Below are positions 1 through 13,400 of a stretch of 64,000 bases of DNA, one piece after another (the stretch's first letter is position 1; each line of letters begins with the position of its first letter). Location: assembly GCA_009763385.1 (NCBI GenBank), contig CM019829.1, forward strand, positions 40,634,339 to 40,698,338, in the 5' to 3' direction. This stretch comes from Coix lacryma-jobi var. lacryma-jobi (lineage: Eukaryota; Streptophyta; Magnoliopsida; Poales; Poaceae). The position numbers were made by a program, and so were the translations under genes. The notes beneath the pieces are model-generated. The model worked only from the letters and a program-made list of their open reading frames with translations, was not told where the DNA came from and searched no databases.

Positions 1-1155
1 CCTAAGTTAAGAAAACTAATAAGTGCATGTAAGGAATTTAATTTGGGCTAATCATGAACTTCTCTAACATGTTTAAGATGTATACAAACTGTTTTCATAC
101 ATGGTTATGCCTAGAATTATGTTCTTATTATGTGCACCGTGCTTTATAATTGCTCTCTAATCTAGTTTTAATCCTCACTAGTGATATGCTTGTAAGAACT
201 AAAAATGCTTGCAACTAATTTAAGTGGACTGCAATCTTATCATATATAGCAAGTTTAGAATGTTTTCAAACTGTTTTTATGCTTGATTGTACCCAACATA
301 AGTTGTTGTCTGCTTCTTGTTAGTTGTTGTTACCTAGTATCTGTTTATTCCTTTTTGGAATGTAGATTAGCATGAGCTTGTTGCTTGTTGTTAGTTTCTT
401 AGATTAAATAAGTGAGTTATAGCTTGAGGTAGTAAACTAATTACTGTTAACAAACAATTATGCCTTAGTTTGCTTGTGTGTTATAGGTAGATGTTTGTCT
501 GGTATGAGCTTGGTAATTAGTGTCCGTTGATTAAGTTGTTTGTTTGTGTCTTCCTATGCTTGTTAAGCTATGTTTTAGATGTGTTGTAACCTAAGTGGTA
601 CCCTGCTTAGTCAGTCTTTTTGGTCCTCGGTGAGTACATGAGTGGTTGTTAAGCCTTTGTTGAGCGAGCCCTCTTGACCTTCCGAAATGCTTTTAGTAGA
701 GCCCTTGTTGCTTAAAAGCCTATGTTTGTGTGTCTAGTTGTGATGGTCTAGAATGCTTGTGCCAAAGACCTATACCTATGTCTGTCCATGCCTTTTGTTT
801 GACCAGCTAGCCCAAGTTAAGCTTTTCAAAATCTTGGATCCGAACCGTGGTATGCCTATGCTTTTTGTGTAGCCATGTCTCTGACTAACCTGAAGACCCA
901 TGTTTGGCCCCCTTTTAAGTATTTCTCAAGCCATGAATGTTTTGTACCCCTTGTTGTTAAGGCCCTTGTTGGTTGGACCAGCCAAGTTAAGTTCCTGCTA
1001 ACCTTAGCCTTTGACCATAGTTTGTCTTGCCCAATTGTGAAGACCATGCCCAAATCCATGTATCCCCTCGGTTGCCCTTTTGTTGTTGTTTGGACCAAAT
1101 CAAGTTCATCTAGTCTTTTGCTTGTCATAACCTTGATGTGCACAAGGTGTATCCT
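1..1155. other. Non-coding internal DNA of element B, left of the C insertion
   Basis: AT-rich sequence with many short TTGTT-type words and no recognisable protein domain on either strand. It ends with ATCCT (1151-1155), the left copy of the target duplication made by element C; the text resumes with ATCCT at 8419. The open frames of about 100 codons around 856-1177 on both strands look fortuitous. Confidence 0.6.
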
Positions 1156-4100
1156 TGTCACACCCCAAAATTTCTGATTTTGGGTTGTGAGTAGGAAATA
1201 CTAAATAAAATAAATAATTTTAATATTTGAATAAAATTTGACAAGTTTAGTCCGAGCTAGCGCCACTTTAGTCGTAGTAAAACAAGAATTTTCAAAATTT
1301 TCCTAAACTAATTTGATGGGTTATGTTTGATGTGATGGTTGGTTGCTGTTTGACCTTGTGTTGTGAGTCGGTATAGTTTTAAAACACGTTTGGTAGGCCG
1401 TCTTACTATATCCAGTCCGTTTCTGTCTTCTTTCGAAATCAAATTTATCGTTTCCATCTCTATCCTCGTGTTGGACCTTTCTAAGATTCTTTTTCTTATA
1501 TCTCAAATCACTTCTTTAAGTTCATCATCCATCATAATATCGCTATAAACTTATTGGGAATTTTTCTGGATTTATCTAGAAGAGTTTCCAATATTTCAGC
1601 GAGCATAATCTAATTTTTAGATGCTCCAAAATATCATTTCATGAGCTCCAAATACTTTATTTGGGTTCATTATATTTCAAAGTGTCTCTGAGAATTTTCC
1701 TAGAATTTTCGGAGCCATCGGTTTATTTTTCGTGGCTTAAACAACAATTCTGGACTTTTCTGGAATTATTTTATTCCTGAAATTAATCAATTCCGAAAAT
1801 AATAAAATCTGTATTTCTTTCACCATCCCACGAAGCCCATCTGCCTTAATTCAATTAAATGCTAAAGGTCCATGTACTTATTTACTAATGGGCTTTTATA
1901 TTTATTTAGGTCCATTAGTAAATGTGGGAGTTACAATATCAATTAGCACCACATTGCTAGTTGATGTAGAGGTGGGGAGTTTTCCTCCCTATATATATCC
2001 ACCAATACCTTGACCAAAGTACATCAAATTCACCGTAAGGGGAGCCCTAGTTTGGGAATACCTAAGGTGCCGAATTAAAATTTTCTCGCTCAGATCTACT
2101 CGTCGTTGTCATCGTCGTCTTCACCAAGAGGTTCGTCTCCTTGTTCTCTACACCGTAGTATCCTCCTTTATACGAATCCATCACCGTTTAATCATTCCTC
2201 ATCTATCTCTCTCTTTTTCCGGCGCGCAGGCCCGTGCCTCCTGCTCGTGGGCACCAGCAGGTGCTGCTCGAGCAAGCCGGCAGAACACCGCCGGCCGCCG
2301 ATCCCTGCTCCCCGCGGGCCAGGCGTGTCGCGCTGTGCCGCCGCCGGTCAGCCTGGTCCGATCGGCCGGAATCCCTCCCCTCCGTGCAAGCAGGCAGCGG
2401 CGGGTTCCCTTCATTGTTTCGATCGTGAAGATGGAGGCCACGTTCTGCACAGAAAACTCAAGGTAGCAGGTGATCTTATTTATGAGTTTGCCACTGCTCT
2501 TTAATCCTTCATCTTTTAATCGTCTAATCTCCGTTTTAGTTCGTTTCAGTTGCGTTAGTTTCGTGTCGTCGTGATCTACGCAGCAACGTTAACGTTTTTC
2601 ATGTCACATGTTTATAAAATTAATCCTATTAATTTGGTTAACACTTATTTAATGCCTTTCTAATTAAAAGCAACTTAGGGTTTAATCTTCGGTCTTTTAT
2701 AATTAAATCATAACTTGATTAATGACAACTTTAATGTGTCTTTATTAATTATAATTTGATAAGGCTAATCGTTGTCATATAAATACGATTAGTTACTCTC
2801 ACATGTTTATTTTCTTTTACTAAGCTAATGTTTAATTTGATTAAATTATATGACAATATTTATAATTAAAATATGATTAGTTTAATCCGTTCTTCTAAAT
2901 TAAAATATGCTTTGTCTAATCTGAATTAATATTTTATCATGATCTTTTTAATTAAAATAAAGCAAGCCAGTAGCTCCTACTTTTATAATATAAAATTTTC
3001 GGTAGACGTGTCTCTCAGTCGTTTCGTGCGATCCCGCGACCGTAGTGCGAGCTCTCTTTTAGTACGTTGTTTTGTCTCGTGTTATGTTGTTCTTAGTTCT
3101 CTGTTGTTTGCTTGTATGTTGCCTATGTGTGATGCTGGCTACGAGTAGACGACGATCGGTTGTGCGCGCTAAAGATCAGAAGTTGATGACCCAGAGCTGA
3201 AGATGTGAGAATTGGTCAAGTTTAACAGGCAAGTATAACATGGGACCATCCTTGTTGACTACTCATTTATAATTCACTATTCATGTGCATGTGTCAAATT
3301 TGCAAGCCATAGGTTTATCTAGATGATTCAACTTTATACCTTGCTACCACGGGATATATGCATATGGGTAGATCTGCTAGTGCTTAACTCCAAACTATAT
3401 GAACAAACGAGATGACTAATAATATGTGCAACACATACTGATAACTTGTTTCCATGTAATGTGAACATCTGACCCCCTCTAAATGATCTTCTGCGGGCAA
3501 AAGCTGGGACATACAGTACAACCGTGAGGGCTACATGGCTCTGGTTTTAGTTGGTTCGAGGACCTCTCCTCGCTTGATGGTGGTTACCCGAAAGGGCACA
3601 AAAGGGGCTCGCCGACTCGGGTATAGGACAGCCTCTAGTCTCATGTGTATAGCCGGGAAGGAATGTGCCATCGGAAAGGGGGTTCCTATATCTGCTTGCC
3701 GATTGGAAACCTAGTGGCCACTATCTTGTTAGGGGAACTTCGAAAGACTTCATAGTGTACCCTGCCGCACCTCCTTGGAAGAGGTGATATGGGATTTGCA
3801 ACCCCTGGCACATGGGGATCACGGCTCACGGGTAAAGTTGTACAAACTCTGCAGAGTAATAAACTGATATATCAGCCGTGCTCACGGTCACGAGCGGCTC
3901 GGAAAACTTGCAGGCTAATAACTTAAACGAAATATACTTTATGTTCATATTATTACTGTCAACTTGTTAATCTTTGATGTGGTTGCTCATAATATTATTC
4001 ATGTGGTTTGAATGGGATGTAAGCATAACTTGATGACTATCTAATGCTAAAATATTGACTCAACTAAAAGTGCTAACCGCAGTAAACCAGTGTCAAGCCT

Positions 4101-4459
4101 TTTGAGCTTCATGACCCCATGTTGTATTTGCTGAGTACGACATGTGCTCACCCTTGCTATTTCCCCCACACCCTCAGTCTCCATCAGAGTTGCGCAGCGG
4201 AAGCGTGGTGAAGACACAGATGAGTTTCGTAGAAGACTGATGGAAATGCTAGGCATATGTTCCCCCAGTCAGCTGTCCCTGTGAAGAATGGAGCTTGAAG
4301 AGAAAGTTTAGTATCTGTTCCGCTTTACTTTGATGTAAGTGTTGTTTTCAATATCTAGAACACTGTTTTTGATATCTTTTCCCTCTGTGGTTGTATGTGT
4401 GGACTTCCTGGGCACACATATAGCGTACCTGGTTTTGTTCTTTAAAACCGGGTGCTACA
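1156..4459 (+). repeat. 5' LTR of element C
   Basis: 3304 bp, TG...CA termini. It contains a TATA box near 1990 followed by a GC-rich leader (about 2220-2440), then AT-rich DNA. Long open frames within the GC-rich leader have no recognisable domain and recur only because the LTR is duplicated. Confidence 0.93.
1990..1998 (+). promoter_or_regulatory. TATA box of the element C 5' LTR (copy at 5949-5957)
   Basis: TATATATAT preceded by a CCTCCC stretch, about 830 bp into the LTR and upstream of a GC-rich leader, as expected for the U3/R boundary of a gypsy LTR. The identical box in the 3' LTR is at 5949-5957 and could fire into downstream DNA. Confidence 0.6.
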
Positions 4460-4462
4460 GAT

Positions 4463-4474
4463 TGGTATCAGAGC
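4463..4474 (+). other. Primer binding site of element C (initiator tRNA-Met)
   Basis: TGGTATCAGAGC, complementary to the 3' end of plant initiator methionine tRNA, lies three bases after the LTR end. It fixes the plus orientation and the 5' LTR boundary. Confidence 0.92.
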
Positions 4475-5099
4475 AATGTTGACTGTAGGACGTATGCCTA
4501 GTTAGTACTGGACGCCTTTTGAAGTTTGTTTTGCTATAAAATGTTTTATACCACCTTGTCCTTTGAATTAATTGTTTCTCAATCCTTGTCCCATTACCTC
4601 CTCTCCTTGAGAGCTACCTTTGAGCTATTGGTTTCTGGTATCCTTGAATTTGTATTTTATTTGCTTTATTAAAATTTTGAAATCATCTTGTTTAAAATCT
4701 CGATGGCCTCTCATCATCTAATCTACCCATTAGGATGCCACCAGTTGAACAAAAGCACGTATAGTATCGTTGTTGTGCTGCGTGTTTGTCTTGCTTGGTG
4801 TGTTGCTGGTGTGACGTCTCCATCTTTGTGTTCCGAAGAAGACCCTGAAGATCAAGTTTTGAAGATGAGCAAAGCTTTTGTTAAGTGGGGTAGCGGCTAC
4901 TATCACCAACAGCAAGCCTTGAGTCTCAAGTATCGAGGCAAAAAGAACTTGAGATCAATCTTTATCTTTCTAGCCTTTATTTGGCCATCCTCGATCCATG
5001 TCTTATCGTTCATCAATCTCATATCAAGACATCGTGACAACTTGAAGATCAGTTTTATCTTTCTCCCGAGTCTCTCCGAATCTCGGGACGAGATTCATG
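4475..5099 (+). other. Internal region of element C without retroelement genes
   Basis: About 625 bp. It includes a short reading frame starting with MPP near 4736 that soon stops, possibly a relic of a gag start. A longer open frame (4688-5149) runs into the 3' LTR and matches no family I recognise. No zinc knuckle, protease, reverse transcriptase or integrase motif is present. Confidence 0.7.
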
Positions 5100-5114
5100 T
5101 TAAGTGGGGTAGTT
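5100..5114 (+). other. Polypurine tract of element C
   Basis: TTAAGTGGGGTAGTT directly before the 3' LTR, preceded by the clear-cut GACGAGATTC block also seen before the LTR of element B. This is the usual start site for plus-strand DNA synthesis. Confidence 0.75.
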
Positions 5115-8100
5115 TGTCACACCCCAAAATTTCTGATTTTGGGTTGTGAGTAGGAAATACTAAATAAAATAAATAATTTTAATATTTGAATAAAATTTGA
5201 CAAGTTTAGTCCGAGCTAGCGCCACTTTAGTCGTAGTAAAACAAGAATTTTCAAAATTTTCCTAAACTAATTTGATGGGTTATGTTTGATGTGATGGTTG
5301 GTTGCTGTTTGACCTTGTGTTGTGAGTCGGTATAGTTTTAAAACACGTTTGGTAGGCCGTCTTACTATATCCAGTCCGTTTCTGTCTTCTTTCGAAATCA
5401 AATTTATCGTTTCCATCTCTATCCTCGTGTTGGACCTTTCTAAGATTCTTTTTCTTATATCTCAAATCACTTCTTTAAGTTCATCATCCGTCATAATATC
5501 GCTATAAACTTATTGGGAATTTTTCTGGATTTATCTAGAAGAGTTTCCAATATTTCAGCGAGCATAATCTAATTTTTAGATGCTCCAAAATATCATTTCA
5601 TGAGCTCCAAATACTTTATTTGGGTTCATTATATTTTAAAGTGTCTCTGAGAATTTTCCTAGAATTTTCGGAGCCATCGGTTTATTTTTCGTGGCTTAAA
5701 CAACAATTCTGGACTTTTCTGGAATTATTTTATTCCTGAAATTAATCAATTCCGAAAATAATAAAATCTGTATTTCTTTCACCATCCCACGAAGCCCATC
5801 TGCCTTAATTCAATTAAATGCTAAAGGTCCATGTACTTATTTACTAATGGGCTTTTATATTTATTTAGGTCCATTAGTAAATGTGGGAGTTACAATATCA
5901 ATTAGCACCACATTGCTAGTTGATGTAGAGGTGGGGAGTTTTCCTCCCTATATATATCCACCAATACCTTGACCAAAGTACATCAAATTCACCGTAAGGG
6001 GAGCCCTAGTTTGGGAATACCTAAGGTGCCGAATTAAAATTTTCTCGCTCAGATCTACTCGTCGTTGTCATCGTCGTCTTCACCAAGAGGTTCGTCTCCT
6101 TGTTCTCTACACCGTAGTATCCTCCTTTATACGAATCCATCACCGTTTAATCATTCCTCATCTATCTCTCTCTTTTTCCGGCGCGCAGGCCCGTGCCTCC
6201 TGCTCGTGGGCACCAGCAGGTGCTGCTCGAGCAAGCCGGCAGAACACCGCCGGCCGCCGATCCCTGCTCCCCGCGGGCCAGGCGTGTCGCGCTGTGCCGC
6301 CGCCGGTCAGCCTGGTCCGATCGGCCGGAATCCCTCCCCTCCGTGCAAGCAGGCAGCGGCGGGTTCCCTTCATTGTTTCGATCGTGAAGATGGAGGCCAC
6401 GTTCTGCACAGAAAACTCAAGGTAGCAGGTGATCTTATTTATGAGTTTGCCACTGCTCTTTAATCCTTCATCTTTTAATCGTCTAATCTCCGTTTTAGTT
6501 CGTTTCAGTTGCGTTAGTTTCGTGTCGTCGTGATCTACGCAGCAACGTTAACGTTTTTCATGTCACATGTTTATAAAATTAATCCTATTAATTTGGTTAA
6601 CACTTATTTAATGCCTTTCTAATTAAAAGCAACTTAGGGTTTAATCTTCGGTCTTTTATAATTAAATCATAACTTGATTAATGACAACTTTAATGTGTCT
6701 TTATTAATTATAATTTGATAAGGCTAATCGTTGTCATATAAATACGATTAGTTACTCTCACATGTTTATTTTCTTTTACTAAGCTAATGTTTAATTTGAT
6801 TAAATTATATGACAATATTTATAATTAAAATATGATTAGTTTAATCCGTTCTTCTAAATTAAAATATGCTTTGTCTAATCTGAATTAATATTTTATCATG
6901 ATCTTTTTAATTAAAATAAAGCAAGCCAGTAGCTCCTACTTTTATAATATAAAATTTTCGGTAGACGTGTCTCTCAGTCGTTTCGTGCGATCCCGCGACC
7001 GTAGTGCGAGCTCTCTTTTAGTACGTTGTTTTGTCTCGTGTTATGTTGTTCTTAGTTCTCTGTTGTTTGCTTGTATGTTGCCTATGTGTGATGCTGGCTA
7101 CGAGTAGACGACGATCGGTTGTGCGCGCTAAAGATCAGAAGTTGATGACCCAGAGCTGAAGATGTGAGAATTGGTCAAGTTTAACAGGCAAGTATAACAT
7201 GGGACCATCCTTGTTGCCTACTCATTTATAATTCACTATTCATGTGCATGTGTCAAATTTGCAAGCCATAGGTTTATCTAGATGATTCAACTTTATACCT
7301 TGCTACCACGGGATATATGCATATGGGTAGATCTGCTAGTGCTTAACTCCAAACTATATGAACAACGAGATGACTAATAATATGTGCAACACATACTGAT
7401 AACTTGTTTCCATGTAATGTGAACATCTGACCCCCTCTAAATGATCTTCTGCGGGCAAAAGCTGGGACATACAGTACAACCGTGAGGGCTACATGGCTCT
7501 GGTTTTAGTTGGTTCGAGGACCTCTCCTCGCTTGATGGTGGTTACCCGAAAGGGCACAAAAGGGGCTCGCCGACTCGGGTATAGGACAGCCTCTGGTCTC
7601 ATGTGTATAGCCGGGAAGGAATGTGCCATCGGAAAGGGGGGTTCCTATATCTGCTTGCCGATTGGAAACCTAGTGGCCACTATCTTGTTAGGGGAACTTC
7701 GAAAGACTTCATAGTGTACCCTGCCGCACCTCCTTGGAAGAGGTGATATGGGATTTGCAACCCCTGGCACATGGGGATCACGGCTCACGGGTAAAGTTGT
7801 ACAAACTCTGCAGAGTAATAAACTGATATATCAGCCGTGCTCACGGTCACGAGCGGCTCGGAAAACTTGCAGGCTAATAACTTAAACGAAATATACTTTA
7901 TGTTCATATTATTACTGTCAACTTGTTAATCTTTGATGTGGTTGCTCATAATATTATTCATGTGGTTTGAATGGGATGTAAGCATAACTTGATGACTATC
8001 TAATGCTAAAATATTGACTCAACTAAAAGTGCTAACCGCAGTAAACCAGTGTCAAGCCTTTTGAGCTTCATGACCCCATGTTGTATTTGCTGAGTACGAC

Positions 8101-8418
8101 ATGTGCTCACCCTTGCTATTTCCCCCACACCCTCAGTCTCCATCAGAGTTGCGCAGCGGAAGTGTGGTGAAGACACAGATGAGTTTCGTAGAAGACTGAT
8201 GGAAGTGCTAGGCATATGTTCCCCCAGTCAGCTGTCCCTGTGAAGAATGGAGCTTGAAGAGAAAGTTTAGTATCTGTTCCGCTTTACTTTGATGTAAGTG
8301 TTGTTTTCAATATCTAGAACACTGTTTTTGATATCTTTTCCCTCTGTGGTTGTATGTGTGGACTTCCTGGGCACACATATAGCGTACCTGGTTTTGTTCT
8401 TTAAAACCGGGTGCTACA
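5115..8418 (+). repeat. 3' LTR of element C
   Basis: 3304 bp, collinear with 1156-4459 at an offset of 3959. Differences spotted by eye include A/G near 1530, C/T near 1678, A/C near 3256, A/G near 3639, C/T near 4203 and A/G near 4245 (5' LTR coordinates), plus two compensating 1-nt indels near 3405 and 3679. It is followed by the duplicated target ATCCT. Confidence 0.93.
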
Positions 8419-10390
8419 ATCCTTGTTGTCTTGTGCCATGTTTTGTTCTTGCAATCACCTCCTTTGTGATTTCCATACCTTGTGATCATCCTTGTTTTGC
8501 TAGCTTATGCCTTGCTTGTGATACTCTCTTCAAGCAAGATTTATCTGCGTCATGATGGATTTCTCACGGATTGTGGATTCAATAATGATGTCTTGAGTAT
8601 GAACTAATGGTGTCGCGATGAAACCGAGAGCCTCCTGTGGCTGCAGACACATGGTTGTGCTGCTCGGCACGCGCTGGTATCGTGGTTTCTAGTCGAGATT
8701 CATTATGAAAACTACACCAATGTGTTATCTTTCATGAAGCTTTCTCCTTGTTATCTCCTATATTCCTTCCAAGAAATCCCTATGGTAGATCAGATGTGGC
8801 AGTGTTTCTTTTTGATGTTGCAAAGAGGATGACCCTTTCAAGAATCAGTTAGTGATGAAAATAGTAACAAACTATAAGAGGTGGTAGACAAAGGACTCTG
8901 TTGGATCAACAGCAAAGATCGAGCAACATATATGGTCATAGTGAAATAAAGTGGCACAACAAACTTGAGGTGGACAAGTATTAGCTGAAGAGTGAACAAC
9001 AAAAGTGGTGTGTTATTGAACCAGGTACCTAAATCCAGAAGTTTTCTATCATGATGATCTTGTAGCCAACTCAATCCTCGTAGATGTGTGTGATTCTCTG
9101 TGGACTTCGGTGGTGACCCTGTGCATTGATATCCAGCATTGCTTGCAATAAAAGCTGAAACATTGAAGCTATTTTTAGCGTTGAGAGCCAACTAATTAGT
9201 TTCATCCATGGAAAGGCTAATATCCAATTCAGAAATGACTCTTTGGTAGATATGAAGGCTATGTCTCACAGAACAGTGACATATCAGAAGTCTGTAAACC
9301 AACTGATAATGTTTGTGGCACTCGTACATCCCAGTTTCTATCGTGTTGAGATCAACTTTATCTTGGAAAAATTTGAATGGTAATACAGGACAATACAAGA
9401 TACTATACCAGCCTAGTAACTCAGTCAGAAATATACATCGAGTAATGATTGACTGGTAATACATCGGAGTACTATGTGAAGATTATTTTGGATTGTATTG
9501 GATAAAGCTAGAAAGGACATTCAGAATCAGTCCCTTATTTTGAGCTGTCAAGGTATTTTACAAATCGATTCCAAGAAATGCAAATTGATGACAAAGAGAA
9601 GTGTCAAACAACAGATTTCAAATTGTGTTCCTGCATTGCTGAGTGAATTTGAGAAAGTCACTCTATGACCAAGGTAGTTCAACAAGTCAGTTCTGTTAAA
9701 TTGCAACTGCCCCATAAAGGAGAATAATGTTAATCTACTTAATAGTACAGAAATTTGACATTAGATATTCTACTCAAGAGGTTGAATCAAGTTCAATCTT
9801 GGTGACTGTCGCTGCTTAAGATATGAGAATTCTTGTAAAGAAGGATCGATGAAAGAGTAGAATTGATCGAGTCAGCTATCACGTTCACCGCTCTCTCAAG
9901 AGACTCAGATAATACAGTGTTATCATCAGAGAAAGAGAACTGCACACATGGAACCTTATGAAGCTTTCTATCGATTGCTATCTGATAGAACAAATATTCA
10001 CCAATGGTGGACATAGTAGTTGTTGGTCAGCCAGTTCCTCTCAATCTCGAAGGAAGTTGCTTTAAAATATGTCAATCAAACGAAGATCCAGTATGTTCTT
10101 TGGCAATATTATCTTAGATTCTTCCTAAAGTAACTGCACAATTTTGGTTTTCCCTATCAACCTAACAGTGGTGTCTTGAGTGTACCTAAATGTTCGATGT
10201 GAATCAGCAAAGGAAATTCTTCGGACCAGAGTAACCGGAAAATGACTTGAAAGATCGGAAAGTTGTTCTATTCCTGACATTTTCTTTTGCTGAGAAATTG
10301 GTACATTTTGAGTTGTAGCCATTAAGGATAAGTGATATGTTTCTTTTCCCTTGAAAAGTCTTTGGTCCGGAATCTCGAGATGAGATTCTT
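8419..10390 (+). other. Internal DNA of element B between the C insertion and the 3' LTR
   Basis: About 2 kb. No integrase, chromodomain or other protein motif could be read on either strand. Open frames such as 8838-9191 and 10125-10460 (minus) look fortuitous. Either B is itself non-autonomous, or this is its degenerate 3' non-coding part. Confidence 0.5.
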
Positions 10391-10405
10391 TTAAGGGGGG
10401 AAGGG
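10391..10405 (+). other. Polypurine tract of element B
   Basis: TTAAGGGGGGAAGGG immediately before TGTAACACCCC. The preceding GAGATTC word is shared with the equivalent site in element C. Confidence 0.75.
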
Positions 10406-10406
10406 T

Positions 10407-13400
10407 TGTAACACCCCAGGTGTTTGACGACAGACGAGCAGTCAGTTTTAACACAAACAAGGTCTGTGAGGTGATGATCTAGAGATATTTTCTATTAATG
10501 TGAACGGCGACAGAAGTGTTGGGATGAATCCGGGAGATAGAGCCACAGTTTGAATAATTCCGGAAATAATTAACAGCACGAGTCAATAATGATTGCCCAA
10601 TTTTGGAATATTCAAGATGACTGCTAAACATGACTTTTTCATGTGCCCCGCTTCAGTTCCTATCTATAGTGACTGCTGAAAAAGTTTCGTGAAGTTTGGA
10701 ATCAAAAAGTCACATGAAATGACGAGTCGCAACTTTGCTTGTTCTAGCTGATTAACCGAAGAAAATCATTCGGGTTCAACCAAGTGTTGCAGTTATGCCC
10801 AATCAACTCTATATGGACTCACGAATGAAAATTATCCAAGTTTCGGGTTGAGCACATGAACAGAAAATATCCCGACCGACGAGAGACCGTAATTCGGACC
10901 CTATCGGCTGGCTGTTTTGACCAGCATTGAACGACGTCTTCAAGTGCTCGCATGACAGTGTGCCCTAAACAATAGTTGTAGAACAGATCGAGAGGAACAA
11001 ATTCCATTTTATGGCCGAGACCTGTATCGGTGCCGAAAATGGTGAAAACGAGCTCGCAAGATGAGATACAACGCAATTTTCAGGTTCCAGAAATCAGTTA
11101 AGTTTGTACTGCGAAATTGGAATTTCGGTCACCGTGATGCTGCCGTCGACGATCGTTACCGGACAAACGATTGGGAATCTGACCAAGTGCCTTTAACGAA
11201 AGTCGGAGTACTCGTCGAGACGACGACAACAAAATTAGTTTCGTTGGAATCGGAGTCCGTTTGATCAGTATTTGGAAGTTTTGAAAATGGCCGAATGTTT
11301 CCGAAAACCTGCCAGATTGGGAAAGAAATTGTGGAAAAATTTCACGGGAAATCTTACCGAGGCCGGCTCGCCTCCCGAGGCTGTGCCTCCTTCCCATTGG
11401 CGCAGAGGGGCGGTGCCCTCTGCCGCCCTTTCCCCTCGCCCACGCAAGACTGAGGCCGGTCTCCCTTTTCCCCTCGGTCTCTCTTTCTTCGAGCAGAAGG
11501 AAACCAGCAGCCTGAAGCCGGACTCCACCCCCTCTCCGTCTCATTTTTCCTCGGCCTCCCTCTCCATCTCCCTCCAGAAACCAGCAGCTCCTCTTGTCCT
11601 TCCATGGCCGGCTCCAGCAGCACCAGAGCAGCGGCAGCCTTGGTAAGCAGGCAAGGGCCGTCGCTGGTTGTCCTCCATGGCCACCACTCCTCCCCTCCCT
11701 CTCTTCCTTCCCCTGTTTCTTTTTTTTCCTGCTCGCGCTCTGGCTGATGCCGCGGGAGGCCGTGGCTCCCTGGTCGTGATTTCTTTTGGCGTGCAGAAGT
11801 CGTGATCTGAAAGAGTTGCGAGCAGCAGCTGTGCTGCAGCAAGCAGCGCCGACCAGCAGCCCCCAGCGACCAGCCCCGGCGCCCTGAACCCTAGCCCATG
11901 CCCCATCTGCCTCCCATGCCGACTCCACTCCGTCGTCTTCCGTGCAAACGAAGGTGAAGGACCATCTAGCGAAGCTGAAGCTTTTCGTTAGGTTTTTCTG
12001 TTAAGTGGCATGACTCATGTGTTTTCTAATAAGTCCCTACACGTTTTCTGCAGATTCCAGGGTTCCAGATGCGAAACGAGTTTTCAGTTTTCGTTTTTCT
12101 TTTAATAGGTAAATATGGCTGAAAGTTGTAAAATGCGTAGTAAATCGTAGGAATGTCGAAAAATTGCGAGTGAGGACTTTTTGGAATCCTCGTGAAGCGT
12201 AATGTCCAGTGAATGTTTAATATGTGGGCTGTTAGTGTAAAGTTTGTGCTGTGGTGATTTATTTCTGTCAAATAGCATTAAATAGGGATAAAATGATATC
12301 TGTTGTTTTTTTTCTTAGATTGCTGTGAAATTTATATGATAGGCTTTTTAGGTGACATGTGTGCTATGATAAAAATTTCAGAATTTTTGGTGCAAGTATG
12401 AATTAGTTATGAATTTATCTTTTTCTCAGCTCATTAAATGGATTAAAATGAATTGTGGCAAATGTTTGCATGTAAAAATAGAAAAGGTAGTTCCACTGCC
12501 TTCCTATGATGTTGTTGTAGCTTAGGTAATTTTATCATGGCCATGAGTTAAAAGAAAATATGATTTGTAGATTTATTTTGTTCTCACATGCACTTTTGTG
12601 AATTAAACTTGCCCTGTTTTTAATAGATAAATTATAATACATGAGCATGTGATATTTTTACAGTATTCATGATTTGGCATTATCTTTGAGCAGTAAAAAT
12701 GAGCCCCAAATTATATGTTTGCAATGTCACTTAAAAATAATGTCTATGTTTAATAAATAAACAATTAATTAAAATATAGTAATAGATGACAAATGAGTAT
12801 ATATGTGATTACCTTTGTTGCATATTAATCTGAGATAGTGATGTGTAATCATGATTATGACTGTTAGAAGTGTTTAATAGGTTGTATGTGAGCTCAAATT
12901 ATTAACTAAACAAGTAGTGAAGCAAGTTTATTAATATGCTGAAAAGGACTGCATGTACAGTTTATGTTATGGTGATTACTTCGTAATTTAAATGATGTTT
13001 TCTGAAGATGTGTTCTATACAAAAGTTGTAGATAATTTCTTTATCTTGCTTGTCCTAAAATTGCATGATTTTAGGCCAAGTGGTTTAGGAGTTATAGTTT
13101 TTGTAAGTTGGTTGTCAGGTTTTGCATACTTTCTGTGCAGATCTGAAAGAATGAATTGTTTGGCTATTTTAAGTTATGAATCATGTCTTCGTGTTAATAG
13201 AAGAGTTGTACTGTTTTTCATAGGCTTTCTAAATTGTCTTGGATCACTATTTTTGGTAGTATAGAACTTGAGTTACATGTGTTTAAAATTAGAAGTCAGA
13301 ATCTGTCCAAGTCTGGACAGATTTATTTGTTTGAGTTTGTTAGCCTTGATAACTGCTTAATCACTTTTAGATGTTTATAAATAAGTTGTATACCACTTAA

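Larger units (their letters stand above)
1156..8418 (+). mobile_element. Element C: complete non-autonomous gypsy LTR retrotransposon
   Basis: The element has two 3304-bp direct LTRs (1156-4459 and 5115-8418), both starting TGTCACACCCC and ending GGTGCTACA. A 5-bp target duplication ATCCT flanks it (1151-1155 and 8419-8423). The internal part is only 655 bp and holds a primer binding site (4463-4474) and a polypurine tract before the 3' LTR, but no gag or pol domain. By eye the LTRs differ at about six substitutions and two single-base indels, so insertion was recent. It must have been copied by proteins from another element, presumably a full-length Tekay/Del-type relative. Confidence 0.93.

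Noticed and set aside
2106..2504. 132-codon open frame, repeated identically at 6065-6463
   Set aside because: It lies in the GC-rich leader of the element C LTRs and is duplicated only because the LTR is; no domain or codon pattern supports a gene.
4688..5149. 153-codon plus-strand frame in element C
   Set aside because: Runs from the interior into the 3' LTR, has no gag-like motif, and has no supporting second copy.
11098..11928. 276-codon minus-strand frame and several overlapping frames
   Set aside because: Several overlapping frames open at once in a GC-rich LTR leader, low-complexity Gly/Arg/Lys composition, no homology recognised.
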